Positions 27,888 to 36,861 of a stretch of DNA of 64,000 nucleotides are shown piece after piece (position 1 is the first letter of the stretch; each line of letters begins with the position of its first letter). Source of the stretch: CBDUMN01 sp965368335 (GTDB lineage: Bacteria > Pseudomonadota > Alphaproteobacteria > Rhodospirillales > JAPHRK01); NCBI GenBank assembly GCA_965368335.1, contig CBDUMN010000004.1, forward strand, positions 1 to 64,000, given 5' to 3'. The position numbers were made by a program, and so were the translations under genes. The notes under the pieces are model-generated. The model was given only the letters and a program-made list of their open reading frames with translations, was not told the origin of the DNA and searched no databases.

Positions 27888-28646
27888 ATGACTCAACCAA
27901 GCTCACCCTTCCGCCTGGACGGCAAAACAGCGCTCGTCACCGGCGGAGGGAGAGGCCTGGGCCTGGAAATCGCCAAGGCTTTGACGGCAGCAGGCGCAAA
28001 AGTGTTGATCAACGGACGTAACGCCCAAGCCCTGGGAGCAGCGGCGCAAACCATCGGAGCAACCCCTCTCCCTTTTGACATTACCGACGAAGCAGCCCTG
28101 ACCACCGCACTGGAAGTCATCGAGACTGATCACGGCGGACTGCATATCCTGATCAACAATGTGGGAAACCGGGATCGGCGCGGGCTCCTCGAATTCGACA
28201 CGTCATCCGTCGCCAAGCTGCTTGAAACCAATCTCGTCGCTCCCTTCGCATTGGCGCGAGAGGCTGCTCGGCGGATGATACCGCGCCGGAAGGGACGGAT
28301 CATCAACATCACCTCCATCGCCGGTCCCATTTCACGCTCGGGCGATCCGGCCTACACGGCATCCAAAGGCGGGCTTGAAGCCCTAACCCGGTCACTCGCC
28401 GCCGAGTTAGGCTCCTATGGCATCACGGCAAATGCCATTGCCCCAGGTTACTTCGCTACCGAAGCCAATGCCGAAATGGCCGCAGATGAAACCATCGCGG
28501 ACTGGCTCGGCAAGCGCACCTCACTGGGACGCTGGGGAGAGCCCGACGAAATTGCAGGGGCGGCGGTCTTTCTCGCTTCTGACGCAGCAAGTTATATTAC
28601 CGGCCAAACCCTCGCCGTTGACGGCCGGTATTTGGCCCATTTTTAG
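27888..28646 (+). CDS. Short-chain dehydrogenase/reductase
   Basis: 252 residues. NAD(P)-binding TGGGRGLGLEIA at about 18-29, LINNVGN near 90, catalytic Ser in ITSIAG and the YTASK motif (Tyr and Lys) near 155, and a C-terminal GQTLAVDGRYLAHF. Typical classical SDR such as a 3-oxoacyl reductase or gluconate 5-dehydrogenase type; substrate unknown. Starts one base after the indolepyruvate oxidoreductase stop and is followed 11 bases later by the DUF1330 gene. Confidence 0.9.
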   Translation: MTQPSSPFRLDGKTALVTGGGRGLGLEIAKALTAAGAKVLINGRNAQALGAAAQTIGATPLPFDITDEAALTTALEVIETDHGGLHILINNVGNRDRRGLLEFDTSSVAKLLETNLVAPFALAREAARRMIPRRKGRIINITSIAGPISRSGDPAYTASKGGLEALTRSLAAELGSYGITANAIAPGYFATEANAEMAADETIADWLGKRTSLGRWGEPDEIAGAAVFLASDAASYITGQTLAVDGRYLAHF

Positions 28647-28657
28647 GAGAGAAACCC

Positions 28658-28957
28658 ATGGCCGACTATTTCATTGTTGTCGATGTCAGAATCGACGATG
28701 CGGAGACCTATGGGGAGTACATGAAGCTTGCCAAGCCCTTGGTTGAGAAGCATGGCGGCGAATATCTGGTGCGCGGCGGCGATTTTAAGGTGTATGAAGG
28801 CGACTATTTCGAGCCTCGGCGGTTGGTTTTACTGCGGTTTCCATCCAAACAGAAGTATGAGGAGTTTTTCTATTCGGACGACTATCAGAAGGTCCGCGAA
28901 ATAAGGCTGCCCGCAGGCGACATGATTATGATTGGGGTGGAAGGATTTGAGGGCTAA
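28658..28957 (+). CDS. DUF1330 family protein
   Basis: 99 residues, a dimeric alpha+beta barrel type sequence with FIVVDVRIDDAETYGEYMKLA at the start and the family segments GGEYLVRGGDFKVYEG and VLLRFPSKQKYEEFFYS. GGAGAG lies just upstream of the ATG. Biochemical role of the family is unknown. Last gene of the three-gene run from 24395; its stop overlaps the hemerythrin stop. Confidence 0.88.
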   Translation: MADYFIVVDVRIDDAETYGEYMKLAKPLVEKHGGEYLVRGGDFKVYEGDYFEPRRLVLLRFPSKQKYEEFFYSDDYQKVREIRLPAGDMIMIGVEGFEG

Positions 28958-29391
28958 GCGTCGCCCTCTTCCAACATGGTGAAGTAACCTTTCAGATTCT
29001 TCTGCTTCACCGCCGCCGAGATATTCAGGTCTTCCGTGATGGTGTGATTGAGCAGCCACTCGAAAAGAAAGTGGACGATTTTGGAAGCCTCCATGGCCTC
29101 CCCTTCAAAGCTCGTAATATCTTCCCGAAGCTTGATCATCAGCCGTCTATGCTCACCCCGATGTTCTTCAAGGTAGGGATAGTCGCACTCGACCATGACG
29201 TTTTCTTCGCTGGTAAAGTGAAAATCCGCATATTTGAGAAGCTCATCGAAAACCCGACGGATTTCTTCACTCTCCCGACCTTCTTTGACAAAATCGTTGG
29301 CTTTATTGATCAAGCTGAAGAAGGTTTTGTGTTCAAAATCAATGGTGTCGTGACCGACCTCGAACCATTTTTTCCAGGCTAAATGCTCCAT
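28954..29391 (-). CDS. Bacteriohemerythrin
   Basis: 145 residues with the di-iron ligand series: His in GHDTIDFEHKTFF, His and Glu in HFTSEENVM, the HxxxH-type pair in EEHRGEHRRLM, and His/Asp in LLNHTITEDLNIS. It binds oxygen reversibly and may serve as an oxygen store or sensor in microaerobic life. Single gene, converging with DUF1330. Confidence 0.93.
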   Translation of the reverse strand: MEHLAWKKWFEVGHDTIDFEHKTFFSLINKANDFVKEGRESEEIRRVFDELLKYADFHFTSEENVMVECDYPYLEEHRGEHRRLMIKLREDITSFEGEAMEASKIVHFLFEWLLNHTITEDLNISAAVKQKNLKGYFTMLEEGDA

Positions 29392-29477
29392 GCCCCCCCC
29401 GGCGGTTATGGTTTTAAAATAACCTAGCGGATAACTTCAACGCAGTGAATTCAATTATTTAACAAACCCGGCGACTG

Positions 29478-30353
29478 TTAAAGCACGTACCACATGAGGA
29501 ACGGCAAAGTCGCAAAGGACAACAGGGTTGAGATGACGACCATTCCTGCCACGGCTTCAGGCTCGTTTTTATACTTCATGGCAAAGAGATAATTGAAGAC
29601 AGCCACCGGCATGGCGGATTCGACAATCAACACGCCTTTGGTTACGCCGGTAAAGCCCAGAAGGTCGGCGATAATCGCTGCGACAACAAATCCCATAATA
29701 ATGCGCACGGCCGAAAGGGCGATGCCCTTGGCAATACCCGAAATGCGCAAACTGGCAAGTGAAATACCCAGGGTGAAAAGCATGATTGGAATCACCATCC
29801 CGCCGATCAGGTCGGTGGTGCTGGCAACCACTTGCGGAACGGGAATACCGCCGATCATGAAAACAAGAGCAATCGCCACCGCATGAAGGGTTGGGATGCG
29901 GACCAATTCCTTAAACGAAAGAGTACCTGCATTAATGCCAATTCCAACGGTGAACTGGACCACTGCCGTAACGGTAAAATAGGCCACTGCCAGAGCCAAA
30001 CCGGGATCACCGAAAGCGAGCATATTGAGCGGCAGCCCCATGTTGCCAATATTGGGAAACATCAAGGTCGGAAGATACGTCTTAATGTTCTGTTTTGTGA
30101 CTTTCAGCAGGCCATATCCGAGAACCATAAAGGCCCCCAAACAGAGAGCCGTTCCGAGAGCCATTTCACCGAACGCCTCAACGGACAGGCCGGTCGATGT
30201 CAGCACCGAGAAGATCAGACACGGCATCCCAATGGCGGTGATCAGATTGGTGATCAGCTCGGCATCGTATTTCCGCCCGGTTTTCGTCCACCAGAACCCA
30301 AGTCCAGCGCAGATGAAAACCGGCGTTACAATATTGAAAAGCTCTAAAAACAT
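29478..30353 (-). CDS. AEC family transporter (auxin efflux carrier-like)
   Basis: 291 residues, about ten membrane helices (start MFLELFNIVTPVFICAGLGF). It contains the family segments PCLIFSVLTS, LMFPNIGNMGLPL and a C-terminal ESAMPVAVFNYLFA. Bacterial members export or import organic anions such as malate. Substrate unknown. Pyruvate kinase lies upstream on the same strand, 45 bases away. Confidence 0.85.
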   Translation of the reverse strand: MFLELFNIVTPVFICAGLGFWWTKTGRKYDAELITNLITAIGMPCLIFSVLTSTGLSVEAFGEMALGTALCLGAFMVLGYGLLKVTKQNIKTYLPTLMFPNIGNMGLPLNMLAFGDPGLALAVAYFTVTAVVQFTVGIGINAGTLSFKELVRIPTLHAVAIALVFMIGGIPVPQVVASTTDLIGGMVIPIMLFTLGISLASLRISGIAKGIALSAVRIIMGFVVAAIIADLLGFTGVTKGVLIVESAMPVAVFNYLFAMKYKNEPEAVAGMVVISTLLSFATLPFLMWYVL

Positions 30354-30398
30354 TGCGCCAACCTACTGGAGCACAACAAACAATGGAACTAGAAAGAC

Positions 30399-31871
30399 CT
30401 AAATCTTAAGGTTTTCAGTGTTGGCGTCATAGCTCATAGCACCGTTCTTTCCGACCCGGACGATACGCAAGGCATTGGTGGTTCCCGGTGTTCCGAAGGG
30501 AACTCCTGCCGTAACCACAATCCGATCCTTTTCCTTGGCGAACCCTTCCCGCTTGGCCACCCTTGACGCCTTGTTCACCATATCGACAAAACTTTCGACA
30601 TCCTTGGTCTTCACCGGGTGCACACCCCAGGCAAGAGAAAGATGACGCGCCGTATGCATCACCGGCGTCAATCCAAGAATCGGCACCATCGGCCGTTCAC
30701 GGGAAGCGCGGATAGTCGTGGAGCCACTATGGGTAAACGTGACAATAGCCGCCGCTCCAATGGTTTGGGCCGCATGACGGGCCGCCGAAGTGATAGCGTC
30801 AGCGCTGGTCGGCTCCGGGATGAACCGCTCGGCATCCATCAGGCGCATGTAATGATCGTCGCGCTCCACCTTGTCGATAATCCGGTTCATCATGGAAACC
30901 GATTCCACCGGATAATCTCCCGCCGCCGTTTCGGCCGACAGCATCACCGCATCGACCCCGTCATAAACCGCCGTCGCCACGTCGGAGGCTTCGGCACGGG
31001 TCGGAATGGGTGACCGCACCATGGAATCCAGCATCTGCGTAGCGACCACAACAGGCTTACCTAAATGGCGACATTCACGAATGATCCATTTTTGCAATCC
31101 AGGCACGTCTTCGGCGGGCACCTCAACGCCAAGATCGCCACGCGCGATCATGATCGCATCGGAGACTTCGATAATCTGCCGCAAGTTATTGATCGCCGCA
31201 GGTTTTTCGAGTTTCGCCATAACCTTGGCGCGGCCATCGACCAGACGCTGCAATTCGACCACGTCCTCGGGGCGTTGAACGAATGAAAGGGCGACCCAGT
31301 CCACGCCCAACTGGAGACCAAATTCCAGATCGGCGCGATCTTTCTCGGTCAACACGGAGAGCGGGATAATCACATCGGGGATATTCACGCCCTTACGGTC
31401 GGAAAGCTCCCCCCCCACCGACACAATGGTTTCCACATAATCGGTCCCGGTCTTTTCGACACGCAGACGCAATTTTCCATCGTCCATCAGCACCATCGTG
31501 CCTGGCGTTAAGGCCTCAATAATCTCGGGGTGCGGCAGCATCACCCGGCGGCTGTTGCCCGGCTCATCGAGCAAATCGAGCCGAAAGGGAGAACCGGGCA
31601 CCAGCTTGATCTTGCCTTCGGCAAACTTCCCAATGCGGAACTTAGGACCTTGCAGGTCCATCAAGATGCCAATGGGCCTGCCCGCCTCTTCTTCCAGTTT
31701 TCGAATAAGCTGGTAGCGCGCCTGATGTTCTTCGTGGGCGCCGTGGGAAAAATTGAGACGGAACAAATCGGCGCCCGCATCGAACAACTTCGCAACCCGC
31801 GTAAGGGTCGAAGTGGCCGGGCCTAGGGTGGCGATAATTTTTGCACAACGTGAACGTCGCATGGGCTCCAT
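30399..31871 (-). CDS. pyk: Pyruvate kinase
   Basis: 490 residues. TIM-barrel with KIIATLGPATS and RLNFSHGAHEEH at the N-terminus, the signature region IMIARGDLGVEVPAEDVPGLQK and VVATQMLDSM, then the alpha/beta C-terminal domain (IVTFTHSGSTTIRASRERP). It catalyses phosphoenolpyruvate plus ADP to pyruvate plus ATP. ATG 31871 or 31862 could both be the start. Confidence 0.95.
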   Translation of the reverse strand: MEPMRRSRCAKIIATLGPATSTLTRVAKLFDAGADLFRLNFSHGAHEEHQARYQLIRKLEEEAGRPIGILMDLQGPKFRIGKFAEGKIKLVPGSPFRLDLLDEPGNSRRVMLPHPEIIEALTPGTMVLMDDGKLRLRVEKTGTDYVETIVSVGGELSDRKGVNIPDVIIPLSVLTEKDRADLEFGLQLGVDWVALSFVQRPEDVVELQRLVDGRAKVMAKLEKPAAINNLRQIIEVSDAIMIARGDLGVEVPAEDVPGLQKWIIRECRHLGKPVVVATQMLDSMVRSPIPTRAEASDVATAVYDGVDAVMLSAETAAGDYPVESVSMMNRIIDKVERDDHYMRLMDAERFIPEPTSADAITSAARHAAQTIGAAAIVTFTHSGSTTIRASRERPMVPILGLTPVMHTARHLSLAWGVHPVKTKDVESFVDMVNKASRVAKREGFAKEKDRIVVTAGVPFGTPGTTNALRIVRVGKNGAMSYDANTENLKI

Positions 31872-32353
31872 GTACCTCCGCCAAACGCGGAAAGATAGTG
31901 ATACTTACATGACAGGACAAAAGCTTGTCCGGCGGGGTGAACCATCATCGGCAACTGTATGCCGACCGCTCCTTAAGCCTTGTTTCACAACCCGATATAA
32001 AACCTGCCAAAGGTTTCCTTTTGGTTTTTATCCACAAGTTTTTCCACAATAGGACAGAGTGGGCCGAAAGGAAGCCGCACAATCGGGTGGCGAGGGAGCC
32101 ACTCCGCTAGCGGGGTTGAAACTCCAGACTTTCCAAGATTCTCAAGCATTTTACCGAAAATAAGGCCTGCACCTCCTGCAGCAAACCGCTGAAGAGTTGC
32201 GAGAGGTTTACTCCTGTTCATTGAAAAAAATCAACAGGCAAGAAGTGGATTTTCAAATAAACCTTCCTCTCAGCGCGTTTTTTGCGAAACGTTAAGTCTT
32301 TCATGAAAAGCTTGAAACCAACTAAGGTTCATCATCAAGTTAGGAAAAGCGGC
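31872..32353. other. 482-base region without a confident gene
   Basis: Between divergent pyk and the small basic protein. It contains one perfect DnaA-box-like word TTATCCACA (32028-32036), a one-mismatch copy (32040-32048), and a 78-codon minus-strand ORF (31985-32221) without a clear ribosome site. Promoters for both flanking genes should lie here. Two boxes without an AT-rich unwinding region are not enough to call an origin. Confidence 0.35.
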
Positions 32354-32773
32354 ATGAATAAACTGATCGCCAAGGCATTGATGCCGCTGCTTGTTGATAA
32401 AAAAGCGCGGGAACGTATGGCTCGCAAAGAAGCCGTTCGAGACAAGCTGGAAACGATGGGCGTCAACCCGGACGACCCTGAACAGGTGAGAAAAGTGTTC
32501 AAAAAAACCAGCAAAGAGAACCGCAAGCAGAATACGGAACAAGAGCCCCCTTCCAACCCGGAACTCGGGTTCGACATTAAAGACCGGGAGGCTCTTTTAG
32601 CCGCCCTTCGCGCCAACAAAGCCCGAATGGAGGCCACCGAGCGCCGCAAACTCATCCGTAACGCCCAAGAACTGCGACGCGCTAAGACCCATGTCCTGAA
32701 CGAGCTCAGCGACGAACAGCGCGACAAGCTGCAAAGGCTCGCCATGCGCGCCATGCTCGGCAAAAAGCACTAA
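32354..32773 (+). CDS. Basic hypothetical protein
   Basis: 139 residues from ATG 32354, chosen because AGGA lies seven bases upstream; ATG 32303 is an alternative that adds 17 residues with a weak site. The protein is highly charged and helical (DKKARERMARKEAVRDKLE, then KARMEATERRKLIRNAQELR), with a proline-rich break near residue 70 and no membrane segment. No family recognised. It precedes the cheZ-like gene by about 140 bases. Confidence 0.6.
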   Translation: MNKLIAKALMPLLVDKKARERMARKEAVRDKLETMGVNPDDPEQVRKVFKKTSKENRKQNTEQEPPSNPELGFDIKDREALLAALRANKARMEATERRKLIRNAQELRRAKTHVLNELSDEQRDKLQRLAMRAMLGKKH

Positions 32774-32915
32774 CACGGTGCTTGAGCAACAATCATTGGG
32801 TCGAATATTTTCAGTTAAGGCTTTGATTAGATTGACCGGTTTGCTTAGTATGGCGTGAGTTCCAGGAGTTGTTGGAACCGTTCAACCAAGCGTCCGGAAA
32901 GGACAAGATAAAACA

Positions 32916-33437
32916 ATGAGTGATGACATCGATGTTCTAAGGGGAGAATTATCCGGACTTTTCAAGTATATGCAGCGCGTCCGGAAAGAAATCGCCACGA
33001 TCCACCACCCCGTGGACGAAGAGCATCAAATCACCAAGATGAGCGACCAGCTCGACGCCATTGTCGCAGCAACTGAAGATGCGACCGACACCATCATGGA
33101 AATGTCCGAGGCCATCCAAGACGCCGTACAGAAAATCCGTGATGGCGAAGACCTGGATAGCGCCCTCAATCAGATTGACGATAACTGCATGGCTGTTTTC
33201 CAAGCCTGCTCCTTTCAAGACATCACCGGGCAACGGGTTTCAAAAGTATTGAAATCCATCCGGTTCGTTGAAGAACGCATCAACAATCTCGTTGAGGTCT
33301 GGGGGGTTCAGGAAATCGAGCAGGAAGAAGTCGAAGGTCTCGATAAAACCGAAGACGAAGCGCTGCTTAACGGCCCTCAACTGGAGACCTCGAAAGAGCG
33401 GTTCAGCCAAGACGACATTGACGCTTTGTTCGATTAA
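32916..33437 (+). CDS. cheZ: CheZ-family CheY-P phosphatase
   Basis: 173 residues, ATG 32916. A long helical hairpin (about 8-130) carries the catalytic segment SFQDITGQR with Asp102 and Gln106 in the positions of CheZ Asp143 and Gln147. An acidic linker (130-160) leads to a C-terminal peptide SQDDIDALFD. Canonical CheZ has a short C-terminal CheY-P-binding peptide at the end; here it looks like the N-terminal CheY-binding peptide of FliM. The family removes phosphate from CheY-P in chemotaxis. No other chemotaxis genes are nearby. Shorter than the 214 residues of the E. coli protein. Confidence 0.85.
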   Translation: MSDDIDVLRGELSGLFKYMQRVRKEIATIHHPVDEEHQITKMSDQLDAIVAATEDATDTIMEMSEAIQDAVQKIRDGEDLDSALNQIDDNCMAVFQACSFQDITGQRVSKVLKSIRFVEERINNLVEVWGVQEIEQEEVEGLDKTEDEALLNGPQLETSKERFSQDDIDALFD

Positions 33438-33547
33438 CCGCGAACTCTTTTTCATTAGGCCACACTCACCTTGCGTATCGGGGGGGCTTTTGGTTACCCT
33501 CCGGGCACCTTATTCACTCCAGTTTCAAGAGAATGGATTTCGTGACC

Positions 33548-34111
33548 ATGAACCGTCTGTTTGGCTTCTTCTTCGCCGTCATGCTCGGCGCAACCCTGCT
33601 GACCGCCCCAACCAAAGCCGGAACCCTCGATCCGGAAAACACCATCTATCTGGAACTTAAAGATGGCACTGTCGTCATTCAGTTACGTCCCGACCTTGCT
33701 CCTAAGCATGTGGAGCGGATCAAAAAACTGACCCGTGAAGGTTTTTACGACGGCCTCAAGTTCCATCGCGTCATCCGCGGCTTCATGGCCCAGACCGGCG
33801 ACCCTCTGGGTAACGGCACCGGTGGCTCCCAGTATCCCGATCTCCCTGCCGAATTCACCAATACCCCGCATGTCCGCGGAACGATGTCCATGGCCCGATC
33901 CGGTCACCCGGACAGCGCCAACAGCCAGTTTTTCATTATGTTTGGTCGCGCTCCGCACCTGGACAATCAATACACGGTTTGGGGCCAAGTGGTTTCCGGC
34001 ATGGAATTCGTCGACAAAATCAAGAAAGGCCTGAGTTCGCGCAACGGCTCAGTGCGCAAGCCGGATAGCATCATCTCCATGAAGGTCGCTGCCGACACCA
34101 TCAAGAAGTAG
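33548..34111 (+). CDS. Cyclophilin peptidyl-prolyl isomerase, exported
   Basis: 187 residues from ATG 33548; an ATG five codons upstream (33533) is the alternative. A signal peptide (RLFGFFFAVMLGATLLT, cleavage near TKAG) precedes a cyclophilin domain with FHRVIRGFMAQTGD, GGSQYPDLPAEF, TMSMARSGHPDSANSQFFI and TVWGQVVSGM. It should assist folding in the periplasm. The cpdA gene starts four bases after the stop, and a cytoplasmic cyclophilin follows that. Confidence 0.9.
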   Translation: MNRLFGFFFAVMLGATLLTAPTKAGTLDPENTIYLELKDGTVVIQLRPDLAPKHVERIKKLTREGFYDGLKFHRVIRGFMAQTGDPLGNGTGGSQYPDLPAEFTNTPHVRGTMSMARSGHPDSANSQFFIMFGRAPHLDNQYTVWGQVVSGMEFVDKIKKGLSSRNGSVRKPDSIISMKVAADTIKK

Positions 34112-34115
34112 CGGC

Positions 34116-34934
34116 ATGATTATCGCCCAGCTTTCCGACCCTCACTTAGTCGCCGAAGGGACGATCCAACAACGGATTGATCCCCGGACCAAATTGAGCG
34201 CCGCCATCGACAGCCTGCTTAAAGTCGACCCACTGCCCGACATCGTCTTGCTGACCGGCGATCTTGCTCAGCTGGGCAAGCCTGAAGGGTATGCCAAAGC
34301 AAGAGAACTGCTGGCCCGTCTCCCCATGCCCGTCTATGTAATTCCCGGCAACCAGGACAACCGACAGAACATGCGCGAGGCCTTCGCTCAAGACGGCTAC
34401 CTTCCCAAAGATGGCGAGTTTCTTCACTATGTCATAGAAGACCACGAGCTTCGGCTGATCGGCGTGGATTCCACTCGTCCCGGCGGCCCTGGGGGGGGCG
34501 GCCTCCTCTGCGAAGAGCGTTTATCGTGGCTCGAAGAACGGCTTTGCGAAGCCCCAGACAGACAGACCCTGATTTTCATGCATCACCCGCCTTTCCGTAC
34601 GGGACTCGGCAAGCTCGATAAGGAGCCAATGCCTGGCGGCGACGCCATGGCCGAGATTGTCGCCCAGCATCCTCAGGTGAAGAAAGTTCTGGCCGGACAT
34701 ATCCATCGATATACCGAGCGGGTCTGGGCGGGGACGGCGGCGGCGACAGCCCCTGCCATCGCTTTCCAGGTAACGCTAACCTTCGATAGGGGCGCTTCGG
34801 CGACCTGGCATGAGGAACCGGCTCCAATTCTTTTCCACCTCTGGCATGATGAAGAAGAAATCATCACACATAGTCTCGCAGTGGGCGACTACGAAGGCCC
34901 CTTCGAGATCGTTCGCCAGCGGGGCGCCAAATAA
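34116..34934 (+). CDS. cpdA: cAMP phosphodiesterase-like metallophosphoesterase
   Basis: 272 residues. Metal motifs: SDPHL (Asp8, His10), TGDLAQ (Asp49), GNQDNR (Asn79), MHHPPF and AGHIHRY. Related to CpdA/Icc enzymes that hydrolyse 3',5'-cAMP. The third motif is normally GNHD; here the His is replaced by Gln80 (codon CAG), which may weaken catalysis. It lies between two cyclophilin genes, 4 bases after the first. Confidence 0.8.
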   Translation: MIIAQLSDPHLVAEGTIQQRIDPRTKLSAAIDSLLKVDPLPDIVLLTGDLAQLGKPEGYAKARELLARLPMPVYVIPGNQDNRQNMREAFAQDGYLPKDGEFLHYVIEDHELRLIGVDSTRPGGPGGGGLLCEERLSWLEERLCEAPDRQTLIFMHHPPFRTGLGKLDKEPMPGGDAMAEIVAQHPQVKKVLAGHIHRYTERVWAGTAAATAPAIAFQVTLTFDRGASATWHEEPAPILFHLWHDEEEIITHSLAVGDYEGPFEIVRQRGAK

Positions 34935-35001
34935 GACTCCCAGACCGCCCGGAATATGTTAGGTTCCGCGGCACCAAGCAGATTAGACAAAAGGCCGAGA
35001 C

Positions 35002-35472
35002 ATGGATCTTGAAAACACCCTCTATTTGGACCTTAAAGACGGTCGCGTGACCATTGAGTTAAAACCCGACCTAGCGCCCAATCATGTGGCGCGGATCAAG
35101 GAACTGGTGCGCCAAGGCTATTACGACGGCCTCAAATTCCACCGGGTTATCAACGGCTTCATGGCCCAAACCGGCTGCCCCGACGGCACCGGCATGGGCG
35201 GTTCGGGCACCAAATTAGAAGCTGAGTTCTCCGATGCGGACCATGCTCGAGGCGTCTGCTCCATGGCCCGCGCCATGGACCCCAATAGCGCCGACAGCCA
35301 GTTCTTCATTTGCCTTGACGATGCGCCGCACCTCAACGGTCAGTATACGGTTTGGGGTGAGGTGACCGAGGGCATGGAACACGTCGACAGCATCAAAAAG
35401 GGCGGGGGCGGCAATGGCGCTGTTTCCGATCCGGACGAAATCGTCAAGTTGACGGTTGCCGCCGACGCCTAG
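35002..35472 (+). CDS. Cyclophilin peptidyl-prolyl isomerase, cytoplasmic
   Basis: 156 residues, no signal peptide. Cyclophilin core with FHRVINGFMAQTGC, GTKLEAEF, SMARAMDPNSADSQFFI and TVWGEVTEGM. Clearly a paralogue of the exported protein 900 bases upstream, lacking its signal sequence. Closely followed by hemN (21 bases). Confidence 0.93.
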   Translation: MDLENTLYLDLKDGRVTIELKPDLAPNHVARIKELVRQGYYDGLKFHRVINGFMAQTGCPDGTGMGGSGTKLEAEFSDADHARGVCSMARAMDPNSADSQFFICLDDAPHLNGQYTVWGEVTEGMEHVDSIKKGGGGNGAVSDPDEIVKLTVAADA

Positions 35473-35493
35473 GCACCCTACATCAGAGCCACC

Positions 35494-36861
35494 ATGACCG
35501 ATCCTAAACGCACAGCCGAGCACATAGCGGCCAATTACGATCTTCGGGTTCCACGCTACACCAGCTACCCGACCGCACCCCACTTTCAGCCGGAATTCCC
35601 GGAAGACACCTACCGGGAATGGTTGGGCGCGCTTGATCCCGAAACACCGTTATCGCTCTATTTCCATATTCCATTTTGCGATTCCATGTGCTGGTTCTGC
35701 GGCTGCTACACCAAGATTGTTAAGCGGCGTGAGCCGGTACTCGACTACCTCGAGACCATGATCAAGGAAGTCGACCTCATCGCCGCCGCTCTGCCCAGCC
35801 GGTTTAAGGCCAAGCACGTTCACTTTGGCGGCGGCAGCCCAACCATGTTGGAAGCGGCGGAATTCAAACAGGTTTTCGATAAGGTTCGGGAACATTTCGA
35901 CGTCGAAGCTGATGCCGAATTCGCCGTTGAACTAGACCCCCGTACAGCTACCGAGAATTACGTTAAGGGATTGGCTGAAGCGGGCGTCAACCGGGCCAGC
36001 ATTGGAGTTCAGGATTTTGACGCCGAGGTCCAGGAAGCGATCAACCGCATCCAGCCCTTTGACGTGACCAAACGAGTCGTCGATTGGCTCCGTAAATACG
36101 GCATCGAAAAAATCAATATGGACCTTCTTTACGGTCTACCGCACCAGAACATGGAGCGGGTCATGGATATGGTCGAGAAGACCAACCAGTTGCGCCCTCA
36201 CCGGATCGCCCTTTTCGGCTATGCCCATGTGCCCTGGATGAAGAGCCACATGAAAATGATCCACGAAGAGGATCTTCCCGGAACGGCGGAACGCTGGGTC
36301 CAGGTGGAAACGGCCATGGCCAAGCTAGAAGAATATGGCTACGTCAAAATCGGCCTCGACCACTTCGCCTTGCCTGAAGATGAAATGGCCGTCGCCCTGA
36401 AAGACGCCAAGCTACACCGAAACTTCCAAGGCTACACTGTCGACCAAGCCTCCGTGATGATTGGCATGGGCGCATCCTCCATCGGCGCTATGCCCCAAGG
36501 CTATACGCAGAACATCCTGCCGCTCAAAGACTATAAGAAAGCCATCGAAAGTGGACACCTCCCCGTTGCCAAAGGACTGGCTTACAAGGGCGATGACCTA
36601 CTACGCGGCGAGATTATCGAGCGCTTGATGTGCGATCTGGAAGTGGACGTCGATGAAGTTTGCCAAAAGCACGGCATTGATCCAGCCCCCTATCGAGCGG
36701 AATTCAGCAAGCTCGACCAGCTTCTTGATGACGGATACGCCATTATTGACGGAGGCAAGCTATCCATGAGCGAGGATGGACGCTCTCTCGTCCGTATCGC
36801 CGCAGCCGCATTCGACACCTATCTCGACCTCGGGCAAAAACGCCACTCGAAGGCCGTCTAG
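35494..36861 (+). CDS. hemN: Oxygen-independent coproporphyrinogen III oxidase
   Basis: 455 residues. Radical SAM cluster CxxxCxxC at Cys62, 66 and 69 (FCDSMCWFCGC), preceded by SLYFHIPF, then the HFGGGSPT segment and a HemN C-terminal domain. The full length and the fourth Cys after the cluster (CGC) mark a true HemN rather than HemW. It makes protoporphyrinogen IX when oxygen is low, in line with the anaerobic ribonucleotide reductase elsewhere in this window. Confidence 0.95.
   Translation: MTDPKRTAEHIAANYDLRVPRYTSYPTAPHFQPEFPEDTYREWLGALDPETPLSLYFHIPFCDSMCWFCGCYTKIVKRREPVLDYLETMIKEVDLIAAALPSRFKAKHVHFGGGSPTMLEAAEFKQVFDKVREHFDVEADAEFAVELDPRTATENYVKGLAEAGVNRASIGVQDFDAEVQEAINRIQPFDVTKRVVDWLRKYGIEKINMDLLYGLPHQNMERVMDMVEKTNQLRPHRIALFGYAHVPWMKSHMKMIHEEDLPGTAERWVQVETAMAKLEEYGYVKIGLDHFALPEDEMAVALKDAKLHRNFQGYTVDQASVMIGMGASSIGAMPQGYTQNILPLKDYKKAIESGHLPVAKGLAYKGDDLLRGEIIERLMCDLEVDVDEVCQKHGIDPAPYRAEFSKLDQLLDDGYAIIDGGKLSMSEDGRSLVRIAAAAFDTYLDLGQKRHSKAV

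Noticed and set aside
32028..32048. DnaA boxes as a replication origin
   Set aside because: Only two candidate boxes, no AT-rich unwinding element and no origin-linked genes (dnaA, parAB, gidA) in the window.
31985..32221. 78-codon minus-strand ORF
   Set aside because: No Shine-Dalgarno sequence at its ATG and no family recognised; kept only as part of the gap description. Conservation in relatives could revive it.
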